Positions 48,901 through 61,598 of a DNA stretch of 64,000 nt are shown piece after piece; positions within the stretch are counted from its first letter, which is position 1; every line of letters starts with the position of its first letter. Under the pieces are notes generated by a model. The model did not search any database and was not told the DNA's origin. It saw only the letters and a list, made by a program, of their open reading frames with translations. The translations under genes were made by a program, and so were the position numbers. The stretch lies in contig QEYB01000229.1 in NCBI GenBank assembly GCA_017562135.1, positions 434,001 through 498,000 of the forward strand, in the 5' to 3' direction. This DNA is from Dipylidium caninum. Taxonomy: Eukaryota > Platyhelminthes > Cestoda > Cyclophyllidea > Dipylidiidae.

Positions 48901-51900
48901 AAGTGAGAATATCCTTCCTCGGCTACACGTCTCCCTCCGTGGGAATCGCTCCTGGGGCAGTTTCGCAATGCCAAATGCGCCATCAAAGGCCTCGAAATGG
49001 ATGCAATCATTTTCAGTCAAATCGCGGACGACTTCAATGCGAAGCAGACTTTGCGTCTGTGACATGCTGTCGGCTGCAGACGGGGCGATGATCTGACGGA
49101 GTGACGTTCGTGGAAGATCGTTTGAGACTGCTGAACCTTCTGTTAAGTTTCACTTCGCTGCCCGCCAGGCTATAAGCGTGGAGAATGCCTGACACAGACA
49201 GATCCGCAGTTAATGTCTCCACATTGTGGACAGAGGAGACTTTTCGTATCAGTTGACGCCCTCGACGAGCCACCGCAGAGATCTTCAGGCTTGCGAATGG
49301 ATCCAATCCCGCCCGGGTGACGCTTCCACGACTGCGATGGTCAACACAGGTGTTGAAGGGTTCGTATAGGCTGACTTCTTCACCCCGCTTTGATTGTCAA
49401 CTACTGCCTTTTGTTTGGAATCGAGAGGGCAGCACAAACAGGCCGAATTTGTACCTCTGCGACTTCCTCCCGGCCGGATTCTACCACACGCGGAAGTCGG
49501 GGCTAGTTTTCCACGTACACCGACAGCGGTGATCAGACCAACGGAGATCATCTTGGCCATGTTCCCTTCCTTATGGCGTTTTACGAAGATAAGAAGACGA
49601 TATTTGTGATGCGATATGATGTGCGTACGAAGATAAGGAAGAACATCCCCCAAAATGCTAATAAGTTTGACAAGAAGTTATTTTCCAAAGTGACAAAGTC
49701 GAGAAACAAAAGTCGTGGCGTGCAGGGCCTCCCTTTCCCTGTCCTCCTGCCGTAAACGCTGTCCCAAGCATTGCGTCAAACGTACACTAACTTGAGCTAA
49801 TCGTGGTCCGAAATAGCTCGTCCTTTGTCTACCACGCTCCTATTTAGCCCGGGAGGACGGTGGGGCGATTTTCTCGCCTCTCTTGTGACGAGTGGTACCG
49901 GCGAACTCCCGACAAGCTCCCTTTCGAGTTATCCGCTCCGTACAATTGGCTTTAAATCTTCACATCCGCCCATACTACTCAATTATATTATAGTAGGACG
50001 AAATTACTTACGATCGGCGAACCATAGGGCCGGTGGAAGGACGAGAATTCAAAACGTGTGCATTCAAGTACGTTAATCTTCATTTATTTCACGGGGATAG
50101 TTCATGTGCACTCCGAGGCTTAGGCTCTACAACAAATAGTACGCATTATGTAGCAGGACAGTGGCCGTTTTTCGCTGACGCACCTCACTTCGGAATACGC
50201 GGCGACAAGGGAAGATCGTGAAGTTGAGGCAGGTGAAAAGGACCTCTGGTTATCTCCACTCGCCGGAAAAGTGAGATATTCTTGGTGCTTTGCCGCTGAT
50301 CCCTTAATGCTCTTAGCTTTTGCTCGCCCTCCTCATCAAGTCACCCGGGGACGAAATTGCACTACATGCGGGCACTTAGGGAGCTAAAGCTGCAATCTTG
50401 TCTGCCTAGTAACATTTAGCCCGAGTCACTCAAGAAGAAGCCTTCAAAGCCATAATGTGGCTTAAGAACACATAAGCGCCCACGGAAAGGCAAGAAAACT
50501 TCCCAGTGGCTTGAGGGAGCTTAGATAACACGCCCGTTTTCCTCCTTGTGACACATTCTGCCATCGGCGACTCACCCAAAAGACGGCAGTATGCCTTAAT
50601 CAACTGTGGCGATGAAATTTCACTGCGTAAGGGTCCTTTTCCCTTCGTTCGTCCACCAATTGCCCACCACTCAACCGTCAAGTTGGCAGACTTGGCCTGC
50701 AGACGCACCGTTACTAGAACCTCCGAGAAACTCATCGCCATTCCAGCCTCAGAGACTGCGCGTAAAAGTAACTGTAAGCAGGGCATCAGGAGCACCCTGC
50801 CCTACGCTTGGGGCACTCTACCCTCGTGATGGCATGCAGCTCCAAGCAGCATGGCAACTAACCCCAAATCGCTGTTGTGGTTCCCTGACAATTTTATCTA
50901 GAAAAGAGCAGAAAGTAGTTTAAAACCAAACTGAATGTTTTACATTTTAATGCGGCCTCTTATCCGTGACTATTGGCAGAGGAGTGTAAAGCTTCGAAGA
51001 CAATTGTTGGTGGCCAGAGAAAAGAAATCGAGTGGAGAGAAGGAGAATGTGTAATGGGGTTTCTTGACCAATGCCTGATTGAGGAAGACGTTTCTAACAT
51101 GGAACGTGGAGGTAGCGCAAATGACCTGCAATTCTGCCTTCTCGCCAGGAGGAGACCAGGGAGGACCTGTTGGCGGGCGAATCCGCATGGCTGGTGGCAG
51201 GGGAGCAACCGACTCAGGCCGCATATGTCACGACCGCGAGGTGGGACTCGCACCAGGCAGTCAGCGGAAAAGAAGGCTAAACATACTCTCGCTAGGCGCC
51301 CTGTCGCCCTGATCCGAGTCCCGCACATCCGCTTACACTTCTTGGTGGCGAGATTTCGACTTCCTCCCCTCTTTTAACCTCCCAAACACGCTTCTCCACT
51401 TATTGTCTGCCTTGTCACAAGAGCGCGGTTGAATCCACCATTACTGACGTGGCGTGTCCTGACAAGGCAGCTCGGGGACGAGGACACACCCAGGCGGTGG
51501 CGGGGCCTCGCCCTCCACGCCGGAGCGACTGAACCGCGAGTAAGTCAGCTTCTCCTGAGCACTCAAACCGAAGCAACAATACATCGCCTTCGCTTCGGTC
51601 CGCCTCGCAAAGTCACAGTTTCATGAAGCGGGCACACACGCACGCACGTGACACAAACACACACAATTCGTCGCATTTCGTCACACTGCGCTGAGTTTCT
51701 AATGCTAATAAGAGTCTGTTTTTCCTGTTCCCCTCAGGGGAGCCAGTTGCTTCACTAACTGGGACTGGAAGCGGCTGCCATGCTCTCCTCGAAGTCCTCT
51801 CCACACGACTGCTCAGACTTATTTCCACTTTGTTTAAGCCGAGAATATTTTTTCCATTCTCCCCACAACTGCGAACGTCAAGTCCTTTCGTGCCCGTCAT

Positions 51901-51929
51901 CAAGCTCATCTCCTGTCAGTCGAGTGTCA

Positions 51930-51966
51930 GGCAGGAGAGCGAGAGAGAAAGAGAGAGAGAAGGAGA
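51930..51966. repeat. GA-rich simple repeat
   Basis: Imperfect (GA)n tract; similar purine tracts occur at 47768-47790 and 52805-52850. Confidence 0.8.
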
Positions 51967-53842
51967 AGTAGGCACAATCTTATCTCAAGTAGGCGTCAAT
52001 GCGTGACATTAAATGACATCCGCTTAGCTTCACTTCTGCGTCACCCTTAAGTAGAAGCACCGGAGGTGCCAGTGTACTGGGGTAAAGTCTGGCAGAGCCG
52101 GCTACTTTGGCCTCAACGCTTCTCTAACCGAATTAGCCCGACCAGCGGGGAAGGCAAGGTGTGGAGGATGGCCACAGGCTTTTCGGGACGGTGCCGAAGG
52201 CCTCCCGAACTTGGCAGCTGGGGAGTGGTGCTGAAGCGAGGGGCCTCGATGGCATCCCCACTTCCCGCCTCGTCTTCAGATGTCACAATCACTAGTCATT
52301 CGCGTCGCCTACGCGGAAATGTGATTGTGTGAGGCATTTCATTTGACTTTATCATGTGAATTTTTTGGGTAGCTTTCGCCACAACCTCACAACTCAAGTA
52401 GGAGGAGAACGAAACACAGCAGTTGGCATCAAAGTTGTGTGAGGAACGGGAATTGGGACCAAACAGAAGGCCCCAGTCGCACGGACTTGTCCCCATCCCC
52501 GAGGAAGGGCGTGAAGTCAGCCAGTCCCCCGCCACCGGCACTACACGGGCAGAGCAAGGCCCGACGAACACCGAATCGAGGTGCCTGAAGCAATGAAGGC
52601 ATGAAGACAGCTCTGAGCATGGAGAGTGCAGCTGTTACACACCCTCATTGCGTAAAACGGAGCTGCTTCAAAGACGTACTAATATGTTTTTCCATTCTCA
52701 CTCCCACTGATGCGCAATCCACTCGAGTACGTTTACTGCACACAAAGAGAGAGGCAGGCTAGAAATGACGAAATCAGCGTCTTCTGCCGCAAGGAAAATA
52801 GGAGGCGACAGTGAGAGAGAGCGAGAGGAAGGCAGGAGGAGAAAAGGAGTCTCAGGAGTTGCCGTTCAGCCTCCCCAGAGGCCGGACGCTGATCCGCGCC
52901 TGTCGTTAGTGAGGCCAGAGAGAGGCAGGGGAGCGGACAGGGAGGCGCGGGAGAGGAGAGGTCTCCGGACGCTCCGAAGGCGTCACGACAAACTATTTAG
53001 AGTGTCTGCTTATCTGATGCCTCCGTGGCGCCCCTTCACAGGCAGACGTGTCAGTTGGTTGACGCAATGCAAATCACGACTATTTTCGAGGATGAGGCGC
53101 CCACACAGCGGATCGGAGTCTTCCTCTCTTTTGATGCTGCGTGACGGGGCTTGACGGAGGCCACAGCGCACTCCTCCCCTCCGCCCCGTGGAGTCGGGTC
53201 GGTGTATCTGCGGCCGCAGGAGGAGGAGACAGACCAGTCGCCTCCTCCCAACCCTCATCGCTCTGCCTATCGGTGGAGCGAGAAAAGCTCGAGCATTGGG
53301 AGGAAAGTGGCACCTTGTAGAGCGCATACATTAAGCTTTTACAATATTCCCCTACTGACAAGCGTCCCGTGTCATGCGAATGCGTGCAACAACGCTTTTC
53401 CCTGCAGCCTGTAAGGCTCGACTGGTTCACCGTGACCGCTGGAACGCCTCCCTCGTCCTTCCTGACAGCCTACGCCGAGGGACGTCGTCCTCAACACTCT
53501 CAGGCGATTGGGCAAATGGGTCCTCAGTCCCAACGCTTGGGGAATCGCCTCACCTCTGGAGGGGATTCTGCACTCTTTCTCTAACACCAACACTCCATTA
53601 CTTCGGTGCGGCCTCCGTATCCAATCAAATGTGGTAGCTCCAAGGTGCCAAAGTCCTCGTCAAACCGTGACGCGGCTGACACCTATGGGTGACGACGCCC
53701 CTTGAATCAGCTTAACAGCCAATTAACTACACTTCTGAACATCTCCCATGGTGGGAGGAGTTAATATCACCCTGAGATATGTTTTAATAAAAGTGAAGGA
53801 AAGCAAGTTGAAGCTCCAATGATTGGGCTGTTTCAAGGCAAA

Positions 53843-53848
53843 TTTATT
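53843..53848 (-). terminator. Candidate polyadenylation signal of the 54-55.3 kb gene
   Basis: The minus strand reads AATAAA about 105 bases beyond the stop codon at 53952, a typical 3' UTR distance. Confidence 0.6.
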
Positions 53849-53951
53849 TGCTGTCGAGGTAGAAAGGCGCAGTAGAAAGCTGGATTGGCTGGAAAGGGAA
53901 GAAGAGGAGGGCCAGGGTCAGAGCCAAGACCTTGGCCAGTTGTCTGCGTCG

Positions 53952-55313
53952 TCAATTAACCATCATGCGGTAGATCTTAACTCCGCTCGACTTCCTATCG
54001 CCTTTGTCTCTAGGCCCGGGCCGAGAGGAGGTGGAGGAGGAGGAGGAGGAGGAGGAAGACCGAGATCGTGCGCTTTTTGCGCGGGATGGCACCTTGTACC
54101 GTCTCGGGACGGCCACCTCGTAGGTCGCATCATCGTCATTATTGCTACTCCTATTGTAGGAGCCACCTGGAGAGAAGTGAAGGAATTTTTTGTAGGAGAC
54201 GTGAAAAACATAAGAATTCTTTGAATGCCTAGCATACTTACGCCGAGTGAGCAGGTAGACGCCTCCAGAAGGCATCTGAGACCTGCTCCGACGTGGATGG
54301 GCCTTGGCACCGTCTTTGTCGCGGTGCCGATCGTCACTACGGTAGTGCACTTCGCGAGACTTCAGTGATTTGTGGCGTTCGGGTCCCTTTTTCTTCGAAT
54401 ATCTTTGTTTGACAGGTTTGAAGCCTAGGAATTGAGTTAGAGTGTCACCATCTTCCACGTCGTTTGACAGTGCACTTGCAGAAAATGGACGACTCGCAGT
54501 GGGCCGCGTGCTTGAACACACGCTAGTCGGCATGGGGGTCGCCTTCGTTTTCGACAAAGAGGACGACCTCGAGAGTGCTCGTGAACGAGAGGCGCTCATG
54601 GACGGGGGGTTACATGGGGTGGGTTTTGGACGGCTAGCAGATGTCACAGTTCTCGACGTTCTACCGGCCGGCTGTCTGCGAGGACTTGACGATGACGATG
54701 TTCTAGAGACGCTGGGCGCCGTTCTCGGGGTGGGTAGAGACGGCTGAACTGGTTGGACATTAAGACTAGCCGATAACGATGGTGTGAGTGATCTTCGATA
54801 GGCAGGAGTGGGCATGGGAGGAGGACTATATGACGCACTTCCGGCGAGAGCAAGCGAGGTGATTTTCACGGGGGGTACCTCATTCTTCAGGTTATTTTTC
54901 GGAGCCCATTGGGCCGTTTGGAGAATAGTGGCTAGTTTATTCACCTTCTCGACGGTGGGAGCGGCGAGGATGATGTACTGCTTGGGAATGGCCCTCCCCT
55001 CCACTCCGATCACCAGGAAGACAGGACTCTCAGAAAACTGGTAGAAGGCCTTCACTGCTTCGTAGGGCACCTTGTCCAACGAAGGAGCCTTGCCAATTCC
55101 CTTCTTCTTCAGCGTGAAGGCGTCAGGACCGGCCACAAGTTTAGCTTTGACTGACTTCTTCTTCTGCATGTGCTTCTTCACCTCGTCCAGAGCCTTCTTG
55201 GCATCGTGTTCCCCCTTGTGGGTGGCTTTGACAATGTCATAGACTTGTACAATCTCGTCGTAGTAGACCGGTGCGTCGGGTTTTCCTCCGGGTAGTGGCT
55301 TCACGCTCGTCAT
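53952..55313 (-). CDS. Unrecognised protein with possible PTB-like N-terminus and Ser/Arg-rich tail (2 exons)
   Basis: Exons 55313-54242 and 54166-53952, 428 residues. The 75-base intron has a strong donor (GGC|GTAAGT) and acceptor (TTCTCTCCAG), and happens to be open and divisible by three, so unspliced RNA would add 25 residues. Residues 1-155 form a compact domain: an N-terminal YYDEIVQVYDIV strand/helix, a Lys-rich helix, then DAFTLKKKG, SLDKVPYEAVKAFYQFSE, PVFLVIGVEG, and a closing helix VEKVNKLATILQ. This order of strands and a final helix is like a PTB/PH fold, but I name no family. The rest is low complexity: Pro/Ser-rich, Ser/Arg repeats, then a GGSYNRSSNNDDD patch and a long Ser run encoded by a TCC/TCT-rich stretch near 54025-54060. 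The minus strand ATG at 55313 follows CTCTTTC-rich sequence and has an acceptable context. Confidence 0.75.
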   Translation of the reverse strand: MTSVKPLPGGKPDAPVYYDEIVQVYDIVKATHKGEHDAKKALDEVKKHMQKKKSVKAKLVAGPDAFTLKKKGIGKAPSLDKVPYEAVKAFYQFSESPVFLVIGVEGRAIPKQYIILAAPTVEKVNKLATILQTAQWAPKNNLKNEVPPVKITSLALAGSASYSPPPMPTPAYRRSLTPSLSASLNVQPVQPSLPTPRTAPSVSRTSSSSSPRRQPAGRTSRTVTSASRPKPTPCNPPSMSASRSRALSRSSSLSKTKATPMPTSVCSSTRPTASRPFSASALSNDVEDGDTLTQFLGFKPVKQRYSKKKGPERHKSLKSREVHYRSDDRHRDKDGAKAHPRRSRSQMPSGGVYLLTRRKYARHSKNSYVFHVSYKKFLHFSPGGSYNRSSNNDDDATYEVAVPRRYKVPSRAKSARSRSSSSSSSSSTSSRPGPRDKGDRKSSGVKIYRMMVN

Positions 55314-58300
55314 TTCTCACCACTCTCTTTCAGCTCTGCCTGCCACGCCCTGCGGCAAGGCGGATTTATATGGGAGAAAGAGGCGAATGAGTTGCCTTCG
55401 CTGCGGAGCCGATTGGCTCGGTGGGGACGAATCGATGCACACAGGCGACTACGAAGGGCCGTGCTGGCGGTGGCACGTGCCGCCTCAGGCACTCCACCTC
55501 TTCTCAAACATTCCACTCCCGCTTCGCCACGGCAGCGCCCTGTAGGTGGCCTCCACTGGAGCACTCTGCGAGAGTCGGAGGCGGTGATTGCATGTCTTAA
55601 TGACTAAGCAAGTCAAAAGTCATACGAGGCGGATCAGGCGCTTCCGCAGGAACCCTCATGTCATTGGGGGTGGGCCCTACGGTGAGGAAGGCTTCCAGCA
55701 GCCCACCTGCCCCGGGGTGACTTCACCTCTTCGCAGACATGATAAAAAATTCCTAGCACTGGCAAGAGGAGGGCGCGGAAAGTTCGAGGGTTGTTTTTTA
55801 AACGTCACTATTGACTATCTAAAAAGGCGCCAGGTTGAAAGGTGTGAAACGAGCGTTTTTGTTCATTTGAACTGAGATGGAGGGAAATGCCGCGTAATTT
55901 GCTTCCCACATTTTACATTTGAAAATATCAAGGCTATTTTCCTTACTCATTTCTTAGTATTTTTTGTGATTGTATCCCATTTTGGTTTTATTTAGCGTTG
56001 ACTACAAATGTTAACAAAACACAGTTTACGTCTACTTTTCTGCTATGAGGCAAAATTGAATTATGGCGCAGCACTCGGAGGTGGATCCACCAATTTAAAA
56101 GAAAAATGCTCAATTTTGGCTCCAAAAAGGTCGTTTTGACAGTTTCGCCATGGTCGAGAGGCCTCGAGGAAGAATAAATGGGGACGATCGTGGAATCAGA
56201 TCTCCACACAAACAACTGTTTGTGAACTCGAGGGTTAAATGGCAATTATTTTTAAGAGAAAATTCAAGATAACCCAAATGATGTTATAAAGGGTTTTAAA
56301 TCGTGTCAATGGATGTGAAAGAAAACCTGAAAGTTAATATTAACAATTAAAAGCGATTTTGAGGTTGGGATGGAGATTAAGTCGGTGATTAGAGGAGGTC
56401 AGCAATGAACCAACTATATTTTTTAAGTGGGAGAAAGCCAAAGAGGCGCGACAGTCTCCTCCGCCAGCACGTGGGGAAGATGCGGAGAAGGAATCCACCG
56501 CCTAGGAAGGGGGGGGCTGGGCAGACGACTCGCGCAGCCTGAGCGATGCGGGTCCCCAAGTCCTCGTCGCCCTCGTCGACGCGATTTTGGCGTCACTTTG
56601 CGCTCACTCCTCCACCCGGTGCCAAAGTGCGGAGGCGGCCCTCCTCGACACGCTGGAAGGATGGTGCGGACCGCCTCATCCACTTGTGTGGTGAAGAATT
56701 AAGTGAAATGGCGAAGACTGCCAAACGGTGCTACAAAGTGACCAGCAATGAAGGCGTTGCCGAGGGCTGGCGATGCTTGGCGCGCATCTTTTATCTAAGA
56801 GGGAGCCTGAAAAAACACCACCGACGGCGACTAGAAGAAAAAACTAAGACAAACAGCCTGTGCTCTCTCGTGGCCTTGACTTTGCGGCAGTCACCTCTCG
56901 CCGATCTCAGAGCAGCAACTCTAAGGATCACTTAAAGGCAACTGAAAATGCAGAGCTTTGCGGTCAAGTTCTCCTTCAGACTGGTGAGTTGACGCAGAGT
57001 CTGGCGTCACGGGGACATGTGAAGAGGGCTTCGAGCGACTTCTCGCCGGTGACGAGGTGGAGGTCGACGACTTGAAAGAATCAGAGTCTTTGGCATCGCC
57101 GACACGAGTGATGCGACACACCTTCGACTGTCAAATCAACTCTTTCCCAACTACTTCATATTGTAAACTTCTTTCTTTCTATTTGCGGGCTACTTGAGTT
57201 CAGTTAACTGGAAAGCGAAATGGAAAGTAAAACGACGGTGGGTCTTTTCACAGGGCGACATCTCGAAGCTGGCATTTCCTGCCTATTGCGGATGTGAATG
57301 AAGAAACCCAACAATTTGACCTGGCTGCGGCCTTTTTTAAACTTGATCATTGTGAAGCCTCTAGTTAAAATGCAGAGATCCGAAGTTAATAGCACCGAGT
57401 GAAATGGGTCCCGGAAGTCAACTAACTCGTCCATCTTTTCCGGACAGGCTGGAAGAATGGACAGCCGCCTCTGGCCGTCTACTGGCCGGTGTCATGTCGC
57501 GGGAAGGAATGCATTGAGAGCTGCGAAGAGCGACAGGGGCTTTCACCTTTCCAGCGTTGGAGGATGGGAGTGAGGGGGCTGCGAGACCACCCCTCTCATC
57601 TGCCTTTTCCTCACTCTTCCGAGGCAGAGAACTGCTCCATTTCTGCCCGGGACTGCAATACCGAATTCCGCGGTAATGGTGGAGTATTAATTCTTCGACC
57701 GACACAGTCAAATGCTCGGAAAATGAGAGGGCAAAAGCATTTCCGCCACAGTTTGGCTGCAAACACGAGAGTGCAGCCCCGGAAAGTGATTTGCAAGTTT
57801 ACCTCCAACCTCGGTCTGGCAAGCAGCGCGACGTGGGACGAGGAACTGGTGCAGGCGCCGAAAAGATTGGCGGACCCAGTCAATTTGCCTTAAGTTCGTG
57901 GTGGCATTGCTCAACGGCTGCCATCATGGAATCCTTTCTAAGTCCTCTCAGCTCCGCCTCCCCCTGGACGCTTTCGCTCGTCTCCGAGCCACTCATTGGC
58001 AACCGTTTGATGTGCAGGCTTTCTATAAACAGGGGAACATGTAGACGGAGGAAGGGGAAAAGGGGACGAAGACAGTAAAGCCTTGTTTATTAAGCTAGAA
58101 GGTAGTCAATGGACCGTGGGGCACAGTGTCCGGCCTATACGCTTCGCTAGTTGGAATTATTAGGGAGCTGCTTCTTGGAGGACAAAATTTCAGACACAGG
58201 AGCGAGGAGATGGGTGAAGGAAGAGGTTGCAGGCGTCGAGAATATTGCCAGGGAAGGCCATGCCATCGAGAGTAAAGTGGAAGAACCAAGCCACTCTGTG

Positions 58301-61300
58301 GAAAGAGCGCGCATCCTATTATATTCATCGTTGTAACTGTCGAGCAGGACACCACGGTCATCGCGACAAGGCAAGCCAAAGGTTGTCGCCCTTCCACGCG
58401 AAATTCGAAGCCGGCTGGTCCTCGGACCAAGGGCTCGCCCGGAGAGAGACACGGTCGTAGGGAAACTGGAAGTATGCAACCAAAGATCCTCTTAAGAGAG
58501 TTAACGAACGGCACAGAGGTGTGGCTCGACGTATTTGTCGAAGGAAGACGCCTGGCATGACTTACAGGATCGGCGATGACAGGCTCGAGGAGCCCGGACG
58601 AGAGCGCAACTGGAAGAGGAAGTTGTCAGTCGAAGTCGAGGTGACCTGCTCCATCTGCTCCACACATTACGAGCAGATGATGGTGGCTGCGAGGAAAGGG
58701 AAAGGAAATTTTTGAAAATACCCAGCTCAGAAGGTGTTGACTATTAGGGTGGGGAAATTGTACAAGATTTTAAATGTCACCCAGACAAGGTAGCAGCGTG
58801 CAAATTGTCTTGTGGGAAAGACTGCTTCCCTTCGAACATCCTGCTGTCTGCTTCTGACCTGTTTGGACGCCACTCCTCCGCTCCCGTCTGCAGTCCGCGT
58901 TCGGTGAAACAGCGGCCTGACCCGCCCCCACCTGACTCGCCTCGCCCTTCCGCCTCGTCCCACGGCGGCGCGTGGCGGTGGAGTCGGACGGCGTCCGACG
59001 CTCCGTGGGAAGCCTTTCCGTCCCAAAAAATGCGAGGGTTCAGCACATGGGGATTTGGACTTCCTCAACAAACGTCGACAAAATTTGTGTTCAGCTTTCA
59101 CCTGATCACTTCGAGAATGTGTCAAGTGGCTTAACGGTGGAGGCGAGAGATGAGCGTCTCGACCAGAGTCCGCATATCGCAGCCGTGGCAAAGCCAAATG
59201 ACTGGCGGAGCCTCGTCCCGTGTCGCCAGTCTTCTCCAGGTCATCTTATCAAAGAATCCCAAGCTCATAAGCCACTGAAATGAGAATTTCTGCAAGGGCA
59301 CTGATGTTTTCAGCTGACTATGACGTGTGGAGAACTCTTCGAGTACGTCTAAATTACACCCAGAAATAACGCAGGCGCCCAAGGAGGAGACGGTAGAGCA
59401 CGGGCAAAGTGACGGAGTGTTGAATGTTTTCCGGGTAGAGGAAGCTTGTGGTAGTGATCGCTTTCCTCACTGGAAAAGGTCTGTTTGGTCGTTTTAGGCC
59501 ATCTTCATGCAAATTTCTACGAGTATCCAACAGGAGAATGTAGAGCATGGACCGGGCGCTAGTCCTGGGCAACTCGGCACTCACTGCCTGCTTGGAGATC
59601 AGGCGACATGTTCTTCCTCGTATTCGGGTCATCATCGGGGGATTCGCTGGAAAGAAGTGTTCGTGGAAATGTCGACGGTGAGTTTGTCTAATGCCGCGAC
59701 GTCTGCTCAGACGAATCGCTCTTAGTGACGCTCTGAAGAGCTTCGCCTCACGTAGTGGATTTCTTCGGCTCTGCACATCACTTGCAATCTGCGACACTGC
59801 ATTCGCCTCCACCCACGAGGTGAAAGATGTTGCCACCGTGGATCCGACCGTCTTCCGTTGAGTTTGTATGACAGGCAAATGAGAGATGAGTTGATCAATG
59901 GGGACAATTTTCCCATTTTGCTAATTAAAATATGCAAAATCTGCCGAAAATTAGTGATTTCGCTGCCGAGTGAAATTCCACTGAGTCCGTTGACAGCTCG
60001 CGGAGCCAGTGAACCATAAAGTGGCACTTCGAATGAACCTCTCAAGTCCCCAATCACCAAGTCTATTCGGCCGACGATCTGCAGACCAGTCAGTCGATGG
60101 GAGGACTGACCTTTTCTCCTCTTCCTTGTCTCCATCCTCGCGAGGACGCAGACGCCGTCTCCTTTCCTCCTTACGCGCCACTAAACGGGACTGAAGACCC
60201 CAGCAAATCAAGTGAGTACGGCAGTAAGGTGAAGAAGACTACAGATTCCAAGGTGCTTAGTGATGGAAAGAACTTTTTCGGTTCTTATTAGTTTACCTTG
60301 GCCTACCCAATGCCACCGAACATTTTGGATCTCTTAATGGCGTGAAAGGATGCATTGCTGGATTATTTCCAAGGAGGCGGACGTGTTGTGGTCGTCTTTA
60401 CCCAGCTTTCGTCCACTTGTGGAAGAAGAATGTGAGTTGACCCTCGATAATGTGACAGAGGGTCTTATACTCTGCGTCGAGCCAGTGTGTCACGTTGACT
60501 GTCAGTGGAGGAAGCACCACTTCATTCCATCAGAGAGTCGTTGTTGGGGCTTTGTTTACTTCTAGTCAACGAGGCCTGGCATGACAGAGCGCGGAAGCAA
60601 GAAGTGGTGTCTTCCAGTCAGCGGAAGGACAGACTGTCCCGTCCGACCCTCGCTTAGCCAACTGGACGAACTGTCTTAAGGCGGTCGCTTCCACCGTCGG
60701 TGTTGATGCATCCCCATGCAGTGCTGGTGGTCTTTCTGGCTGGAGCCCAATGACTTTGACAGACACTTCGGTCGCTGATTGACGTTCAGAGCGCTTAGGA
60801 TCCTCACCTGCGGCGTTTACCGACAGAGCTTTTCGATTCCTTCGCCACCGCCTGAAGTCCGGAAGGCCCCGATGGCCATAGTGCAGCTGTCGGAGCTGCT
60901 CTACGATTTTCGGCACCAAACCACAAGAAGGAATTCTCTCCAAAAGTTGAAGGAAAGACTAGCGGAAATAACGCCTCATTAAAATAAGATAGTAGTTCTT
61001 TTTGTCAAGAAGTGCCACTTAACTGGCGTGGTCCAAGTCGTCTACCGGCTCAGTCTCTCAGTCTCGAATCGACGCCTTACTGTGCTAAAGAATTCCATCG
61101 TGTCCCAGTGTTTGCAGCGCCTTCCGGCCTCGACCACCCAACTGATCTACACCCACCGCTTCTTCACTGGTAGGGAGACCGAGCGAACGGATAGTCTCTT
61201 TTCCCCTTGCAGGAGGGCGGGAGCGGAACCACACTTTTGCCAGCTTCTTCCATCCGCCGACTTCCTCTGTGTGCCTTCGAGTCAAATTTGCACAGTACAG

Positions 61301-61598
61301 GCTAACATGAGAGGTGAGTGTGAAGGAACACGCGCCTCTGGAATAATACCTCGAGTGCCCTTGTGGCGCCGCCTAGCCCCGACCCGTGCGCTCTCCGCTT
61401 TGAGGAGTCGCCGAGGCAGCCGCGAATGCGATGAAAGCCTCGGGCTCGGCAGCACTTTGTTCTGACACCGCGCCAGTGGCCCCGATTCCTCCCTGCCTCG
61501 GCATGCCGCCACGGCGAAAGCATAAACAGACGCTGTAAACAAGGTTGAGAAGTATATTATCCTCGCCAAAGAGGGCGCCTGGTCACTTACTCGCGGCG
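55314..61598. other. Gene-poor spacer between two possible PTB-like genes
   Basis: The first 300 bases should hold the promoter of the 54-55.3 kb gene; an inverted CCAAT (gattgg) lies near 55414. An AT-rich patch lies at 55880-56400. Many open frames occur on both strands but none shows a recognisable motif or splice logic. The last 200 bases before 61599 presumably hold the promoter or 5' UTR of the next gene. Confidence 0.45.

Larger units (their letters stand above)
38743..53951. other. Gene-poor, GC-richer region with old repeats and orphan open stretches
   Basis: No gene of known family was recognised in 15 kb. The part to about 38945 is the 5' flank of dTMP kinase copy 2. Beyond it, base composition rises in GC and purine-rich simple stretches appear (47768-47790, 51930-51966, 52805-52850). 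Isolated items are listed separately: an open acidic stretch at 39992-40261, an exon-like end at 41597, a small ORF at 43482, a CCAAT/GC-box cluster at 44.5 kb and a possible exon at 45.3-45.9 kb. Many other open frames overlap on both strands, as expected from GC-rich non-coding DNA. Confidence 0.5.

Noticed and set aside
50960..51377. Overlapping long open frames on both strands
   Set aside because: Open frames on several strands at once reflect GC-rich composition; none has a recognisable domain or convincing start.
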